A stretch of DNA of 64,000 bases from Emydura subglobosa (taxonomy: Eukaryota; Chordata; Testudines; Chelidae), in the NCBI GenBank assembly GCA_007922225.1, contig ML679961.1, forward strand, positions 69,234,890-69,298,889, in the 5' to 3' direction. The notes beneath the pieces were generated by a model that saw only the letters and a list, made by a program, of their open reading frames with translations, did no database searches and had not been told where the DNA came from. Shown one piece after another: positions 34,661 to 45,340 of the stretch (positions are counted from its first letter, which is position 1; every line of letters begins with the position of its first letter). Both the position numbers and the translations under genes were made by a program.

Positions 34661-35740
34661 TGTAGCAAGGCGCTGTAGCCTTCCTCGGAGCCTGGGACTG
34701 AGGAAGGGTTGCTCTGTCCCCACTGGACAGAACCAGGCCCTGCAGGCACAACCACCTGGAAACAGAGGGGTGGAGCCAGACCCAGGACAGGAAGTATAAA
34801 AGGCAGGACCAGCAGCTCAGTTGGGGGGAAGTTGCTGCCAGAGGTAGACGTATCTCTCCGGAGGCTGCAGCCTAGGCCTGACCCAGCCCCTGCGGCTGTT
34901 TGGTATAGACTCCCCGTCACCCGGAGCCACCAGCCCTTGCCGAGCCTACCAGGCCCGAGCGACTGGAGGGGGCTGCCCGACTCTGGTGACTGGGTAGGGC
35001 CGCCAGACCCTGGTGACTGTGTGAGGCCGCTGGACCCCAGTAGCTGAGAGGAGCCAACCCTGCCTGCTGGATGGGAGAAACAATCCTGGAGGCCGGTCCT
35101 GACCTGGAGGAGCTGCCTGACGCTGGGGAACCCCGAGAGCCCGGTGACCTGGAGGAGCTACCTTCCGCTGAGGAGTTCCCAGACTTACCGCCAACCGACG
35201 CGGAGGGACTGGCAGGCCTGCGGCGAGCAGAGGGCCCCAGCAACTCGGAGGAACGGAAAACAGGTACCTGGGGACCAGAAGAGGAAGTGGCCCAGGAACA
35301 GCCATAGCCAGTGGCTGAGTCAGGGACTAGGCCCCGTCGGCGTGTTGTGGCGGGAGCCCCGCCGACTGAGTGGCAAACGCCTTTGCCACTGCTAAGGCCC
35401 TGGGCTGTGATGCAGTGGAGATGGGTGGGCCTGTGTCCCCCTCCCCCTCTTCCCTAGCCACCATGGGAGAAAGTGATCTGCCTTGCTGTGACACCCAGCG
35501 GAGCCACTGCTTGCTCGCCCGCCCTGCTTAACGGCCGGGGCGATAGACTGCTTGCTCACCCGCCCTGCCTAAGGGCCAGAGTGACAGAGTGCGTAAACAG
35601 CCCGCCTGTGGGAAGGCCGGGGCTGTAGACTCATAAACCGGCTGCTAATTCCCCTCAGCAGAGGCGCTGTGGCCTTCCTCGGAGCCTGGAACTGAGGAAG
35701 GGTGGCGATGCCCCAAGCCAGACCGTGCTGAACGCTTACA
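34661..35740 (+). mobile_element. LTR-like element A, 1080 bp, 5-bp target duplication
   Basis: Begins TGTAGCAAGG, ends CGCTTACA, and is flanked by GAGAG on both sides (34656-34660, 35741-35745). A TATA box GTATAAAAGG lies at 34794-34803. A 41-bp segment just inside the start (34670-34710, GCGCTGTAGCCTTCCTCGG...) recurs near the end (35664-35704) with three differences. Before the second copy lie about three degenerate 42-43-bp units and then GCTAATTCCCC. Open frames (for example 35071-35307, acidic and Pro/Glu-rich) have no recognised domain. It is related to element B at 37290. Confidence 0.7.
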
Positions 35741-35745
35741 GAGAG

Positions 35746-36906
35746 GTATAGATAAGTCCTCATAAGTAAAGTCCTTGACAGGATCTGTTCCAAATGCTAG
35801 CCGTTGCAGTGTTGCAAGACATACATAGATCTATCCATCTGTCTGTCAGGCCTCAATTTTTGCACTGTAACATTTGGCCCCAGTTCTGCATTCTTCTGTT
35901 CCAGTGTGTAGATGGCATACTCCCCATATTTTGGGGCAGCCGGGGTGTCTGACTGCTCAGTAGTTAGAGGAACTCATGGCTGCTCTAATTAATGCTTTCT
36001 TTCTCAGAGCACCATGAGCCATGGGAAGCAGAGAACAGCCACAGCTAGGGGTGCAGAGAGGGGAGAAAAGGGGGAACAGTTATATCAGGGCCCTGAGCTT
36101 ATAGTCCCACAAAACATCTGTAACATCTTTGTAAACATAGTGAAATGGGAGGCGGGGTCCCTGTGAACATGATGTGTTGGGGCCCCAAATTTCTCTTGAC
36201 GGGCCTGGCCACAGCACAGAAGACTTCAGCCTCCTCTGGAATGCCACCTCCTACTCCTACCTTGCCTTCTCTTGTTCACATCACAGCCTGCATACTAGAA
36301 ACTGAGCTGTCATTGGGCCACCCCGACAGCTGTATGCAGGCCAAGGAGCTCTTTTGTACAGGGGATATTCCTGCACTCTTTATGGTCCAACTTAAACTGG
36401 CAAAGCAGTTTAAAGGGTCTGCATTGTGAGATAGAACTGGGCCTCACATTTAAAACTATAAAAGCTATGAAACTTTAAAACTATGAAAATGAAAGAAAGT
36501 TTCAAAATACCAAGACTGTCCCTCCCACCAAGATCACCAATACAGAAGTCCAAACTCAGGGACCTTTTTGTGCCTTAGGAATAGCAAGGCTGCAGACAAC
36601 ACACATGCAAATAATTGATTTCATTGATTTAATTATAGCTATAGGTTTCCTGCTTTTCAGCTCCTGGAAGCTCATCTTCAGTCATAACAATGCAAACATT
36701 TTGTAACAGCCATGAGGCAGCACAGGGCACGCTCTATGCATGCACAATAAGGTGTTCCACTCTGCCATCACCAGACGCACAAGTAACAGAAAAAATAAAA
36801 ACCTGTCACAGCATAGAGCAATGGCCTGTTACTCCTGACCAATTAAACAGCCTGCCAGCAATACTTGAGGATGTAATCACACATCCTACAGGTCAGAGAT
36901 AATCAA
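35746..36906. other. Mostly unclassified
   Basis: Composition varies; 36060-36230 is repeat-like (GGAGGCGGGGTCCCTGTGAAC, GGGGCCCCAAATTT) but has no family I can name. No exon recognised. Confidence 0.4.
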
Positions 36907-37289
36907 CAGAGCTGGTTGAAACTCAGAATTTCCATTCTATGAGAAATTTCAACATATTTAAATTTTTCTTTGTGCTGAATCAGAACGGAAAGTTGAAATT
37001 TCTCATGAAACAAAATTTCTAAAAAAATTTCATTTCAGAAATGTCAAAAGCCACCCTATTGCTACATTTCATTTTGGTAAGGTAAAAGTGCTTTGTTTTG
37101 AATGTATCATTTTGGCTTTTATATAATATAATAATGGCAAAGTTGAAGCAAAGAAGTTGAAATTAAACAATTTGACCTTATCAAAACAAAGTGCTCGACC
37201 TTATCAAAATGTAATTTTTGTTGAAAATTTTTACAAAATTATATGTTCCCAAAAAACATTTCAATTTTATCAAATCAGCATTTTTCAAT

Positions 37290-38174
37290 TGTAGCAAGGG
37301 GGCACGGCCTACCTTCAAGACTAATGGGGCAGAACCACTCTCCACCCCTTGGCTGGTGGAACCAGGCAAGCCACACCCCCTGCCAGAAGCAGAGGCGTGG
37401 GACAGGAAGTTTAAAAGGCGGTCTGTTTGGCTCAGTTGTGCGATAGCCGGAAAAGAAAGCAGACGTCTCACACCTGCTGCCAAGCTTTGTGCCCAAGATA
37501 GAGCTCTGCCACACTGAGGACCCAGAGGAGGTGCTGGCATTGCTCACGGACCAGTACTCGGAGGAGCCACTGGGACTGCCGCTGGCCATGTGCCCCAAGG
37601 AGATGGAGGAATCCCAGGAGACAGAGGTACACTCCGAAGGGTTAGTAGGAAGTGACCCAGGTACACCAAGTCAGGTTGTGTTGCCAGAATTCAGGTCAGC
37701 ATGTTTCTCTGGGATACCTGCTGACCCAGTAGCAGAACCATCTGCCACTGTGAGGGTCCTAGGCTAGGACCCGATGGAGTAGGGTGAGCCCAGGTCCCCC
37801 TACCCTCTGCAGCTGGCCCACCCTTAGGGAGGCCACCTACTCACCTTAGGCCAAAAGGCCTGCATTTGTCTGCTGCCTGCCTGAGCCAAGAGGCCAGGTG
37901 AAAGACTATTTACTATTCTGCCCTGCCCGGAGGGTCAGAGCTCCTAGATTGCTTTCTGCTCTGCCCTACCCGGAGGAACAGATCTCTCAGACTATTTATA
38001 GCTCTGCCCTTCCCAGAGGAACAGAGCACTTAGACTGCTTACTGCTCAGCCCTGCCCAGAGCACCAGAGCCCTGAGACTGCTAATTCCCCATTGAGCATT
38101 GCCTTTGTAGATCTAAGGTAACGAGAGGGTATGACTTCCCTCCAAGACTGACAGGGAGAGAGAGCCACCTACCC
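37290..38174 (+). mobile_element. LTR-like element B, 885 bp, 5-bp target duplication
   Basis: Begins TGTAGCAAGG like element A and is flanked by TCAAT (37285-37289, 38175-38179). The core promoter block ACAGGAAGTTTAAAAGGC (37402-37419) aligns with ACAGGAAGTATAAAAGGC of A. CTACCTTCAAGACTAATGGGG near the start (from 37309) recurs in diverged form near the end (CTTCCCTCCAAGACTGACAGGG, from 38134). Exactly four 43-bp units occupy 37903-38074 and are followed by GCTAATTCCCC, as in A. A 93-codon open frame at 37489-37767 (Glu/Pro-rich) resembles no domain I know. Confidence 0.7.
37903..38074 (+). repeat. 43-bp x 4 minisatellite in element B
   Basis: Each unit starts AGA(C/T)T(A/G)(T/C)TT and contains CTG(C/T)CCT-CCC-GAG-A-CAGA. 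Four units of exactly 43 bp are present, plus a partial fifth. The related array in A lies at about 35505-35640. Confidence 0.8.
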
Positions 38175-38216
38175 TCAATGGAAAACTGTACTGTCAGAAA
38201 ATTTTCAACCAGCTCT

Positions 38217-38736
38217 TATAAGCAGTGAATTCCTTCTTAAAACTAGCTACTAAGTAGACGACAACGACAAAAACAAAAATCACTTAAACACCATACAGAA
38301 TCCAGGAATAAAGACACACCATCCTATAAAAAGTCATCTCTGAGTCACATATTCCATCTACAACAGTGATTCAAATGTCCCTAGTTGATCTGCATGGTGC
38401 TTGCAAAAAAGAATCTGAAACAAGAGTGTTCTTATTATTATGGAAGTAACCAATGTGCACAGAATTTTAAGAAAAAGATTCTTCCAGGTGAAACTGCTCA
38501 ATCTGTGATCCAGGTTGGGTATTCATGGATGTTTTATGTATTTTTACATCAAAGTGCTTTTACTTGTGGAAGGTGTGTATCACAGGTTGCACTGACTTTC
38601 ACTGTGATGATAATGTGCCTCTTTTTGAAGTTTTAATCAATGTAACAGAGAGTGTTCTGATACAGCAAATACTTTTAATCCAAAAGGTGGATTAGGTTTA
38701 ATCCATGAAGCTTTAAACCTGGTTAGCTGGTTACTC
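38217..38736. other. No recognised feature
   Basis: Unique AT-rich sequence. An 83-codon open frame at 38385-38636 has no recognisable domain. Confidence 0.5.
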
Positions 38737-38993
38737 AGGCGTGGTCTACACTAGGAAATTAGTTTGGAATAACTACATCACTTAGGGTTGTGAAAAATCC
38801 ACACACAGTTAAACCGACCAACCTCTCAGTGTAGACAGCCCTATTTCATCAGGAGAATATCCCATTGATTTAGCTACTGCCTCCTGGGGAGGTGGATTAT
38901 CTATTCTGACTGGAGAAGCGCTCCTGTTGGTATAATTAGCCTCTTCACTGAAGCTTGCTGCACCGCTGCAGTGTTTTAAGTGTAGACAAGCCC
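38737..38993. mobile_element. MITE, same family as 11521 in reverse
   Basis: Left end AGGCGTGGTCTACACTAGG; right end AAGTGTAGACAAGCCCA. Contains CTACATCACTTAGGG and CTCCTGTTGGTATAATTAG, as in the 11521 copy but in opposite order. Confidence 0.65.
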
Positions 38994-39354
38994 ACAATGA
39001 CAGATTTTTTTTAACTCTAACCCAAAATGTTTATGAAAAACTGTTTCTAATTTGTGATGATTCTGTTTATTTTATAGGATGTCTCACAAGGAATTAGTTA
39101 GCTGTAAAATATACATTATATCGTGAACACTGGTGGATGGCATAGCAAACATTTTAATACTGCAATTAGATTATTGCAGGTTAAATGCTTCATAATGCAT
39201 TGAAATTGATCAAATGCAGTGGTTTTTTTTACTGATAAATTCTGGAAACAGATGCTTGCCTTAAGATTAATAGTGTCTGTAATCCTTTTACCCTAACCTA
39301 CTCTATCTTTGAACCATTAAGCCACATGGTGTGTTCATCACAAAAAAGGCCACA
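38994..39354. other. No recognised feature
   Basis: AT-rich unique sequence. Confidence 0.5.
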
Positions 39355-39625
39355 GAGTATATTAACTCTTATATAGCATTTTTCATCTGTAGACCTCAAA
39401 GTTATTAATAAAGGAAGGCAAGCAGCACTATCCCATGTTTATAGATGGGAATATTGTCACACAAACAGGTGAAGTGACTTGCTCCATGGTCATGCAGCAA
39501 GTCAACCATAGATCTAGAGGTAGTCTCCTGATCCCTCCCTCTCTCCCACCACATAGCCACAGCCAGTGCTCCACCCACTGAGCTACTCTGTCTTCCATAT
39601 GCCCATCATTCACCTGCTTTCTTAG
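39355..39625 (-). mobile_element. MIR-type SINE, reversed
   Basis: TATATAGCATTTTTCATCTG, then TTTATAGATGGGAATATTGTCACAC, AGGTGAAGTGACTTGCTCCATGG and the tRNA-like head CAGTGCTCCACCCACTGAGCTACTCTG. This is nearly the full element in antisense. Confidence 0.75.
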
Positions 39626-39649
39626 TCTGTCACATGCTGTTATACAGTT

Positions 39650-40665
39650 CTACTGTTATACAGTAACAGGTTGAAAGATAGGAAACAAACAGTAGCAATA
39701 ACTAGATCATTTTCACAATGGAGAGAGGTAAATAGGGGTGTCCAAAGATCTGAACTAGGACCATTGCTATTTAACATATTCATAAATGAGCTGAAAAGGA
39801 GGTAAACAGAGAGGTGGCAAAGTCTGCAGATGATACAAAATTACCCAAGACAGTTAAGTCCAAAACTGACTGCAAAGATTTACAAAGCGATCTCACAAAA
39901 CTGGGTTACTGGGTAACGAAATGGCAAATGAAATTCAACATTGATAAATCCAAAATAATGCATGTTGGAAAACATAATCTCAACTATACATATAAAGTGC
40001 TTGGATCTACATTAGCTGTTACCACTCAAGAAAGAGTTCCTAGAGTCAGTGTGAGTACATATATGAGAACTGGAAAAAGTAGAGAGAAGGGCAACAAAAA
40101 TCATTAAGGATATGGAACAGCTCCCATATGAAGAGAGATTAAAAAGACTGGGACTATTCAGTTTAGAAAAGAAATGACTAAGGGGGAATATGATAGAAGT
40201 CTGTAAAATGATGAATGGTGTGCAGAAAGTGAATAAGAAAGTGTTATTTACCCCTTCACATAACACAAGAACCAGAGGTCACCCAATGAAATTAATAGGC
40301 AGCTGGTTTAAAATAAACATAAGAAAGTACTTCTTTACACAATGCACAGTCAACCTGTAGAATTTATTGCCAGGGAATGTTGTGAAGGTCAAAAGTATAA
40401 CTGGGTTCAAAAAGAATTATAGGTTCATGGAGGATAGGTCTATCAATGGCTACTAGCCAAGATGGTCGGGGACACGACACCGTGGTCTGGGTGTCTCTAA
40501 ACCTCTGACTGCCAGAAGCTGGGACTGGATGACAGAGAATGGGTCACTCAATAAATTGCCCTGTTTTGTTCATTCTCTCTGAAGCATCTCGCATTAGCCA
40601 GTATCAGAAGACAGGATATTGGGCTAGATGAACCATTGTTCTAACCCAGTATGGCTGTTCTTATA
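39650..40665 (+). mobile_element. CR1 LINE, ~1 kb, with internal deletion
   Basis: The 5' part encodes reverse-transcriptase C-terminal residues: ADDTKLPK, then WQMKFNIDKSKIMHVG. At about 40050 the sequence jumps from the end of the RT frame to the TGGAAAAAGTAGAGAGAAGGGCAAC region, showing an internal deletion. The 3' half continues through the CACAATGCACAGTCAACCTG stretch to TATCAGAAGACAGGATATTGGG at the end. Inactive. Confidence 0.85.
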
Positions 40666-40996
40666 TCATCCCTGGTAGCTAACTTCTTAGGACTCTTTCA
40701 CAGGTGAATATTCCTGCATAATGTACATTTTAATGAGTAATTCTGATGTATATTAATTAACTTAGTACTCTTCATAAAAATTCAAAGTCTAACAAATAAT
40801 ATTATTACCTCATAGCACTAGTTTATTTTTCAAGATAAACATTCCTGCTCTTCAAAAGCAAAGGACAATATGTTCAAATTAGCAGCTAAACAGTCATTTT
40901 GTTCAGAGAGGAGATGCAAGTTAGCAAAGCTGAAGCTAATTTCTGTTTGCCAGTTTAGCTACTCCATCTCCACACTTTCCTCACTACAGACGGAAG
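40666..40996. other. No recognised feature
   Basis: AT-rich unique sequence. Confidence 0.5.
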
Positions 40997-41116
40997 CAGA
41001 GTTGGTTGATAAACGGGAGGGGGCATCACAAAAGATTTTTTTCAAAATTGTTTGTTTTTCTGTTTTTTCATTGAAATACAAAGCTTAAAATTGAAAAAAA
41101 AAATCAACCAGTTCTG
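40997..41116. mobile_element. Short 'CAGAGTTGGTTGA' MITE
   Basis: CAGAGTTGGTTGAT at 40997 pairs with ATCAACCAGTTCTG ending at 41116. It is a 120-bp member of the family at 36907-38216. AT-rich sequence to its right may be more of the same element. Confidence 0.5.
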
Positions 41117-41287
41117 GAACTGATTGGAAAATTGGGAGAAAACATTGAAAAATATTCTCAAACTCTTTTTTTGATCAAACGTTTTTTGTTGTTGACATTG
41201 ACAAATTAAGACAATTTCTACCACTTCTAGACAGTAGTTTCCTTAATCAAGAAACAGCAAATAATAAGGGCTCTCCTCAACACACTG

Positions 41288-41434
41288 AACTTGATTCACT
41301 ATTTACACCAGAAAAAAGTGAGTGCAAAGTGAGTGCAAAGAGTGTTAAATGCTACCTAACAGTAGTGTTTCACATCCACTTTGCACTGGTGCAAAAGACT
41401 TGAAAAGAGGTAGGGCAACAGAGAATCAAGCTCA
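41288..41434. mobile_element. Short palindromic MITE ('CTTGATTC' ends)
   Basis: Left CTTGATTCACT, right AGAGAATCAAG, with GTGCAAAGTGAGTGCAAAG opposite CACTTTGCAC. The unit GAGTGCAAAGT is duplicated in tandem. Confidence 0.55.
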
Positions 41435-41436
41435 TT

Positions 41437-41643
41437 GTGTAAGGCAGAGGTAGTCAATTATTTTTTGTCAAGATCCAAATTTCTTGGTTAAGGTATAGTC
41501 AAGGTCCAGACCTCAGAGAAAATAATAATAATAAAATAACAATAATAGTAATAAGTAAATAAAAATATTTGGGGTCTGTTCAAAAGGGTCTGGCGATTCA
41601 GATTTGGCCCACAGTCTGCCTATTGACTATCCCTGGTTTAAGG
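41437..41643. mobile_element. hAT-type element with 7/8 target duplication
   Basis: The element runs 41445-41635 with ends CAGAGGTAGTCAAT and, reverse complemented, CAGGGATAGTCAAT. The flanks are GTGTAAGG (41437-41444) and GTTTAAGG (41636-41643). An (AATAAT)-type A-rich patch lies inside. The right duplication overlaps the first bases of the next MITE, so this element landed exactly on that MITE's edge. Confidence 0.85.
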
Positions 41644-41925
41644 CCTTGTCCATGCACAGAAGTTCTATTGGTTTAACATAAATCAGGTTTTGATACGATT
41701 TTGTAACTTGTACAAATCCCTGCATCTAGACATTCTTATTTCCACTTAAAAATTGTTTATTTCTGATTAGTTTAAGTCAATAATGAATCTACTTAAGCTA
41801 ATTTGATAGAAGCCACTCTTAAACAGAAGTGAGAATGTTTACACACAAACTTTCCTGGTTTACTAACTCAGTTTAAAAGCACACAGTTAGTTAAAATGGG
41901 GCACAATTTTGTGTAGACAAGGCCT
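41641..41925. mobile_element. 'AGGCCTTGTC' MITE
   Basis: Left end AGGCCTTGTCCATGCACAGAA; right end reverse complements to AGGCCTTGTCTACACAAAA. Non-coding, 285 bp, same broad family as 30536 and 59570. Confidence 0.7.
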
Positions 41926-42459
41926 GACTTACAAGTTCCAGAACATCCCCAATTAAAGCAACCACAAAATTATGGAAGTCGTTAGTACAGACATTGTCTT
42001 CTATGCTATTACAATACATAACTGTAACTATCAGTATGGAAAATTGTCCTAATGTGACAATAGCTGAGTGTATCAATCCCAATCACAGTGTGTGAGGGGT
42101 GTGTGTGTCAGGTGTCAGAGCAGCTGATATAGGCTAATACGTAATGAAAAACAAAATCTGTCTGAAAGAACAAATACATAGTAAAGTCCCTGACAAATAT
42201 GCTTTCACTTTGTAAAATAAATAATTGTGAACTAAGGCTAAACACCTCAAACATAGTGTAGGAGGAGTCCATTTAATATGCTTAATTAACATATTAACCA
42301 GTCATTTATTAATCACACAAAGTATAAATGGCTGAGAAAAAAAAACACATTATCGTCTTCCTGTTTGGAATCTTCTTGCTCCTTGTGACTTTATAATTTC
42401 CTTTACATAACTCTGAAATGGTGTACAAATCCCTCATTGGGTTAATGTGCTGCTCTGGG
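41926..42459. other. No recognised feature
   Basis: Unique AT-rich sequence with a short TG patch at about 42090-42105. Confidence 0.5.
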
Positions 42460-42870
42460 TTCAGTCAGCCCTGGTCCCCTTCACCTCCAAGAGCTGCCAG
42501 GCTTGGAGGGAGTGGTTAAAAGGAGAGAGGCAGCTAAGTTGAGAGGAGGCTGGGCGGGGAGCAGATCTCTGGTGCTAGCTCCCTGAAGGAGGGCCTGGCT
42601 GGAGCTGGGACCTAATCAGAGACCATTAGATGCCAGAGCCTCCTTAAGGGAAGGTAGGCCAGGTGGTGTGGGACTGTTGTGTTCACTTTGTTACCTGGGA
42701 CTGTTGTGTTTTCTGTTTGCCCCAGGGTATTGTGTTTTCAGTGCTACCTGGGACCTGCTTATGGTCTGAATCGGTCTACTGGGGATGACTGCCCTCAGTA
42801 AGCCTCTGTTGGTTTGGCCCCTGGTGGAATTGATGCAGTGTCATTTCAGGAGCCCTGAAATGCCATGGTC
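42460..42870 (+). mobile_element. LTR-like repeat C
   Basis: GC-richer than its flanks, with TATA-like TTAAAAGG (42516-42523) and a paired ACCTGGGACTGTTGTGTT / ACCTGGGACCTG. It ends near TTTCAGGAGCCCTGAAATGCC-ATGGTCACA, a palindromic block found at ends of turtle LTRs as I remember them. No target duplication fixed. Confidence 0.45.
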
Positions 42871-42909
42871 ACAATCATGCAAAACATAAAATCCACTGAC
42901 ACTTGCTTT

Positions 42910-43088
42910 GTTTAATTAAACCCTTACACATTCCTTCTGGCTTCTTCAACATGCCCATTCAATGTGGCACACTGCTGCATAGCAATATACCTACCACTCC
43001 TCAGTGATTCTAATTTAAACCCTCACACATTTCTACTGGTTCATTCAACAAGCCCATTCAATGTGGCACACTCATATCAAACATGCGT
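42910..43088. repeat. ~100-bp tandem repeat, split by a LINE
   Basis: TTAAACCC-T-ACACATT...CCCATTCAATGTGGCACACT occurs at 42910-42976 and again at 43016-43072. The part that follows the first copy (ATACC-A-CA-TCCTCAGTGATTC) reappears after the LINE at about 44740-44765, so the array was interrupted by the insertion. Confidence 0.7.
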
Positions 43089-44727
43089 AGTCTACTAAGA
43101 ACCATTGCACTAGCCAAAGTGACCGAGGTTGATGGCATTGCACCAGGTACTGTGTAGTGAGGTTTCCAGATCTGGCTTAGTCCTTCAAATCCATGAATCT
43201 GTGGGGTGGTCCCAAGGTGACCCAGGTTGGGTCAGGGCATGTACCCCTTCACATATTGATGGAAAGTTAGAGACCACTGGTACTGGTGTGGAGATCATGC
43301 ACCAAATTTAGCAGAATGTTTGGAACCCCAGCTCATTTCAGAGTGAGCCAAAGTGCTGACTGTTGACTGAATCAAAAGCCACTTTGAAGTCAATATATGC
43401 CACACAAAGCAGGAAGTTAAATTCTCTGTGCAGCTCAGCCAGAAGTTGAAGCATCCATTGTTAACTGCCCTGTAGTTAAACCCAATTGCTGTGGACACTG
43501 ATTATCTGGTAAGGAGCAGCTGCATCCTACCCAGTAGAATGTGAGGAGAACTTTCCAGGGACCAATAACAGTGAGATTGGCCTGTAGTTGTCACACGTGG
43601 TGCAAAATCCTTTGCCCTTGTATAGGGACACTATGATGCCATCTTTCCATTCTTATAGTACTTTGCGTAATGCCCACACTTATAAGAACAGCTGATGCAG
43701 ACTGATTCTTGCTGCTTCTAAGACACCTGTGAGCATCTCGGGTGGAATACCATCAGGTCCAGCAGCATGTTCATTCTGTAACTTTTGGAAGGCCTTTTGT
43801 ACTTCCCTGAGTGACGAAAGGATCAATGCTCATCCTGGGTCTGCAACTGTTCGATTTGCCAGATCACATAGCTCTAGACAGACACTAGCAGGTCCATGGT
43901 TCAGCATGCTTTCATAATTAGTCTTCTATCTGTTCAGGAGCTCATCTGTCGATGAGCGGGGAGAGCTGTCTGGTTTCATGATGAGGATGATAGGTGGTTG
44001 CTTATGGCTGTCAGCGAGATGCATGATGGCTTTGTTTTGCCATGACATGGAAAATGCTATTCAGATGTTTACATTCTTGGACATCTCCCTATTTACGTAC
44101 ATCTGCCTTTTTTGCTAATGTATCAAACACCTCTTCAGAAAGCCACAATTTCTTGCATGATTGTTTTGAAGCCAATTGTTCCAGTGACAGCATGTGATAG
44201 AATGTATACCACTCCAAGTGATTTTCACATAGTCTGAGAGGACATTGAGATTACACAGTTGATCCTCAACAGCCTATGTGTATTTCATGGCTCAACAGGA
44301 TCCTCAGAAAGACACTGGATATTGTACTGTTGGTGGACATCTGGCTTGTGAGGAGTTGAAAAATGCAGTGAAAACAGAAGAACAACTACTCTATGGTCTG
44401 AGTTTGTTGATGCTTCTGCAATGTGGAAGACCTGGTGAGATTTCACTACGGAATGATTTCTGATGAGAATGTGATTAGTTTCCTACAGGGCATATCCCCT
44501 GTTTGAAATCTAGGTCCGGCGATGGTTGTTAAGGGGATTAAACCATGAGCCCATAACAGACAAGCCCTTGGCTGCACACAATGCCAAAAGCTGGGTGGTG
44601 ATGTCATTTGGGGAACCCGAATTAAAGGGATCTATCACAGTTTCATACCCAGTTCTATTGCAGCCAGCCACAGCAATGAAATCTCTGAGCACTAGCAGCG
44701 TGTCATGTGACAGAGTTGTGGCACACT
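43062..44727 (-). pseudogene. RTE-like non-LTR retrotransposon, degenerate
   Basis: TGTGGCACACT flanks it at 43062-43072 and 44717-44727, an 11-bp target duplication. On the minus strand the order is endonuclease then reverse transcriptase. Near 44700-44510 is DTLLVLRDFIAVAGCNRTGYET, resembling the GDFNA-G-DR-GYE block of APE endonucleases. Near 43830 is AAGPDGIPPEML; near 43650, WKDGIIVSLYKGKG and NYRPISLL; near 43400, AYIDFKVAFDSV (RT motif A). Frames are broken many times. The motif set suggests an RTE-type LINE, but other clades with APE endonuclease are possible. Large parts of a full element are missing. Confidence 0.7.
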
Positions 44728-45224
44728 AGTGTATACTAATATACCCATTATTCCTCAGTGATTCAAATTTATGTACCATTTCTATGTTATGAAATCCCCA
44801 GTGCAGTCTGAGCATCATTGCAAGAAAATGTATCTACTATCATAGACTACTTACAAATTGTCATTAGATATCAGATGTTACATTAGACAAGCATTTGCTG
44901 TTAACTTAGTACCTTCTAACAGCCAGGTGACTGTCTGTTTATGAGTCAAATCTATATAGCAAGGCACTTTATAGCTCCCATCACCATAGTATCTCAGCAA
45001 CCTGATCCTACAAATCCATGTGTTAGAGCATCTGCCTAACTTTAAAGGAAATCCTTCTTTTTAGGAAAGCTAGTACCTTACACTGACATACTTGTGCTCC
45101 CGTAATATAATCGAGCATTACAAAAAGGATAAGGGAAATGGCATGTTTTGAAAAACAAACAGTAATCACTGATACAGTAATTTGCATCCCTAGATTTTAC
45201 AATAGTGCCTAAGTGTCACTTTCC
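44728..45224. other. Remnant tandem unit, then nothing recognised
   Basis: 44728-44800 continues the ~100-bp tandem repeat. The rest is unclassified. Confidence 0.45.
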
Positions 45225-45340
45225 CTTTATTTATATAAGGGAAAAATACACATCCAGAAATCCAGTGAAGTGGATATCACACAAAGTAAGTTGATAGTTA
45301 AAATAGGATTTGAATCTAGATCTTCTCATTTCCATACAAT
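45225..45340 (-). mobile_element. Very diverged MIR-like SINE
   Basis: CCCTTTATTTATATAAGGG and ATCCAGTGAAGTGGATATCACACAAAGTAAG then GGATTTGAATCTAGATC, in the order expected of a reversed MIR. Confidence 0.35.

Larger units (their letters stand above)
36907..38216. mobile_element. 'CAGAGCTGGTTGAAA' MITE split by LTR-like element B
   Basis: AGAGCTGGTTGAAA near 36908 and TTTTCAACCAGCTCT ending near 38215 are inverted ends. The AT-rich arms full of GAAATTTC/AAAATTT are typical of this family. Element B (37290-38174) interrupts it, so the uninterrupted MITE was about 420 bp. A shorter relative is at 40997-41116. Confidence 0.65.

Noticed and set aside
37903..38074. CRISPR-like array
   Set aside because: The 43-bp units are contiguous with no spacers. 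It is a minisatellite in an LTR-like element of a vertebrate genome.
34661..38174. Elements A and B as the two LTRs of one retrotransposon
   Set aside because: They differ in length and strongly in sequence, each has its own target duplication (GAGAG versus TCAAT), and no retroviral genes lie between them.
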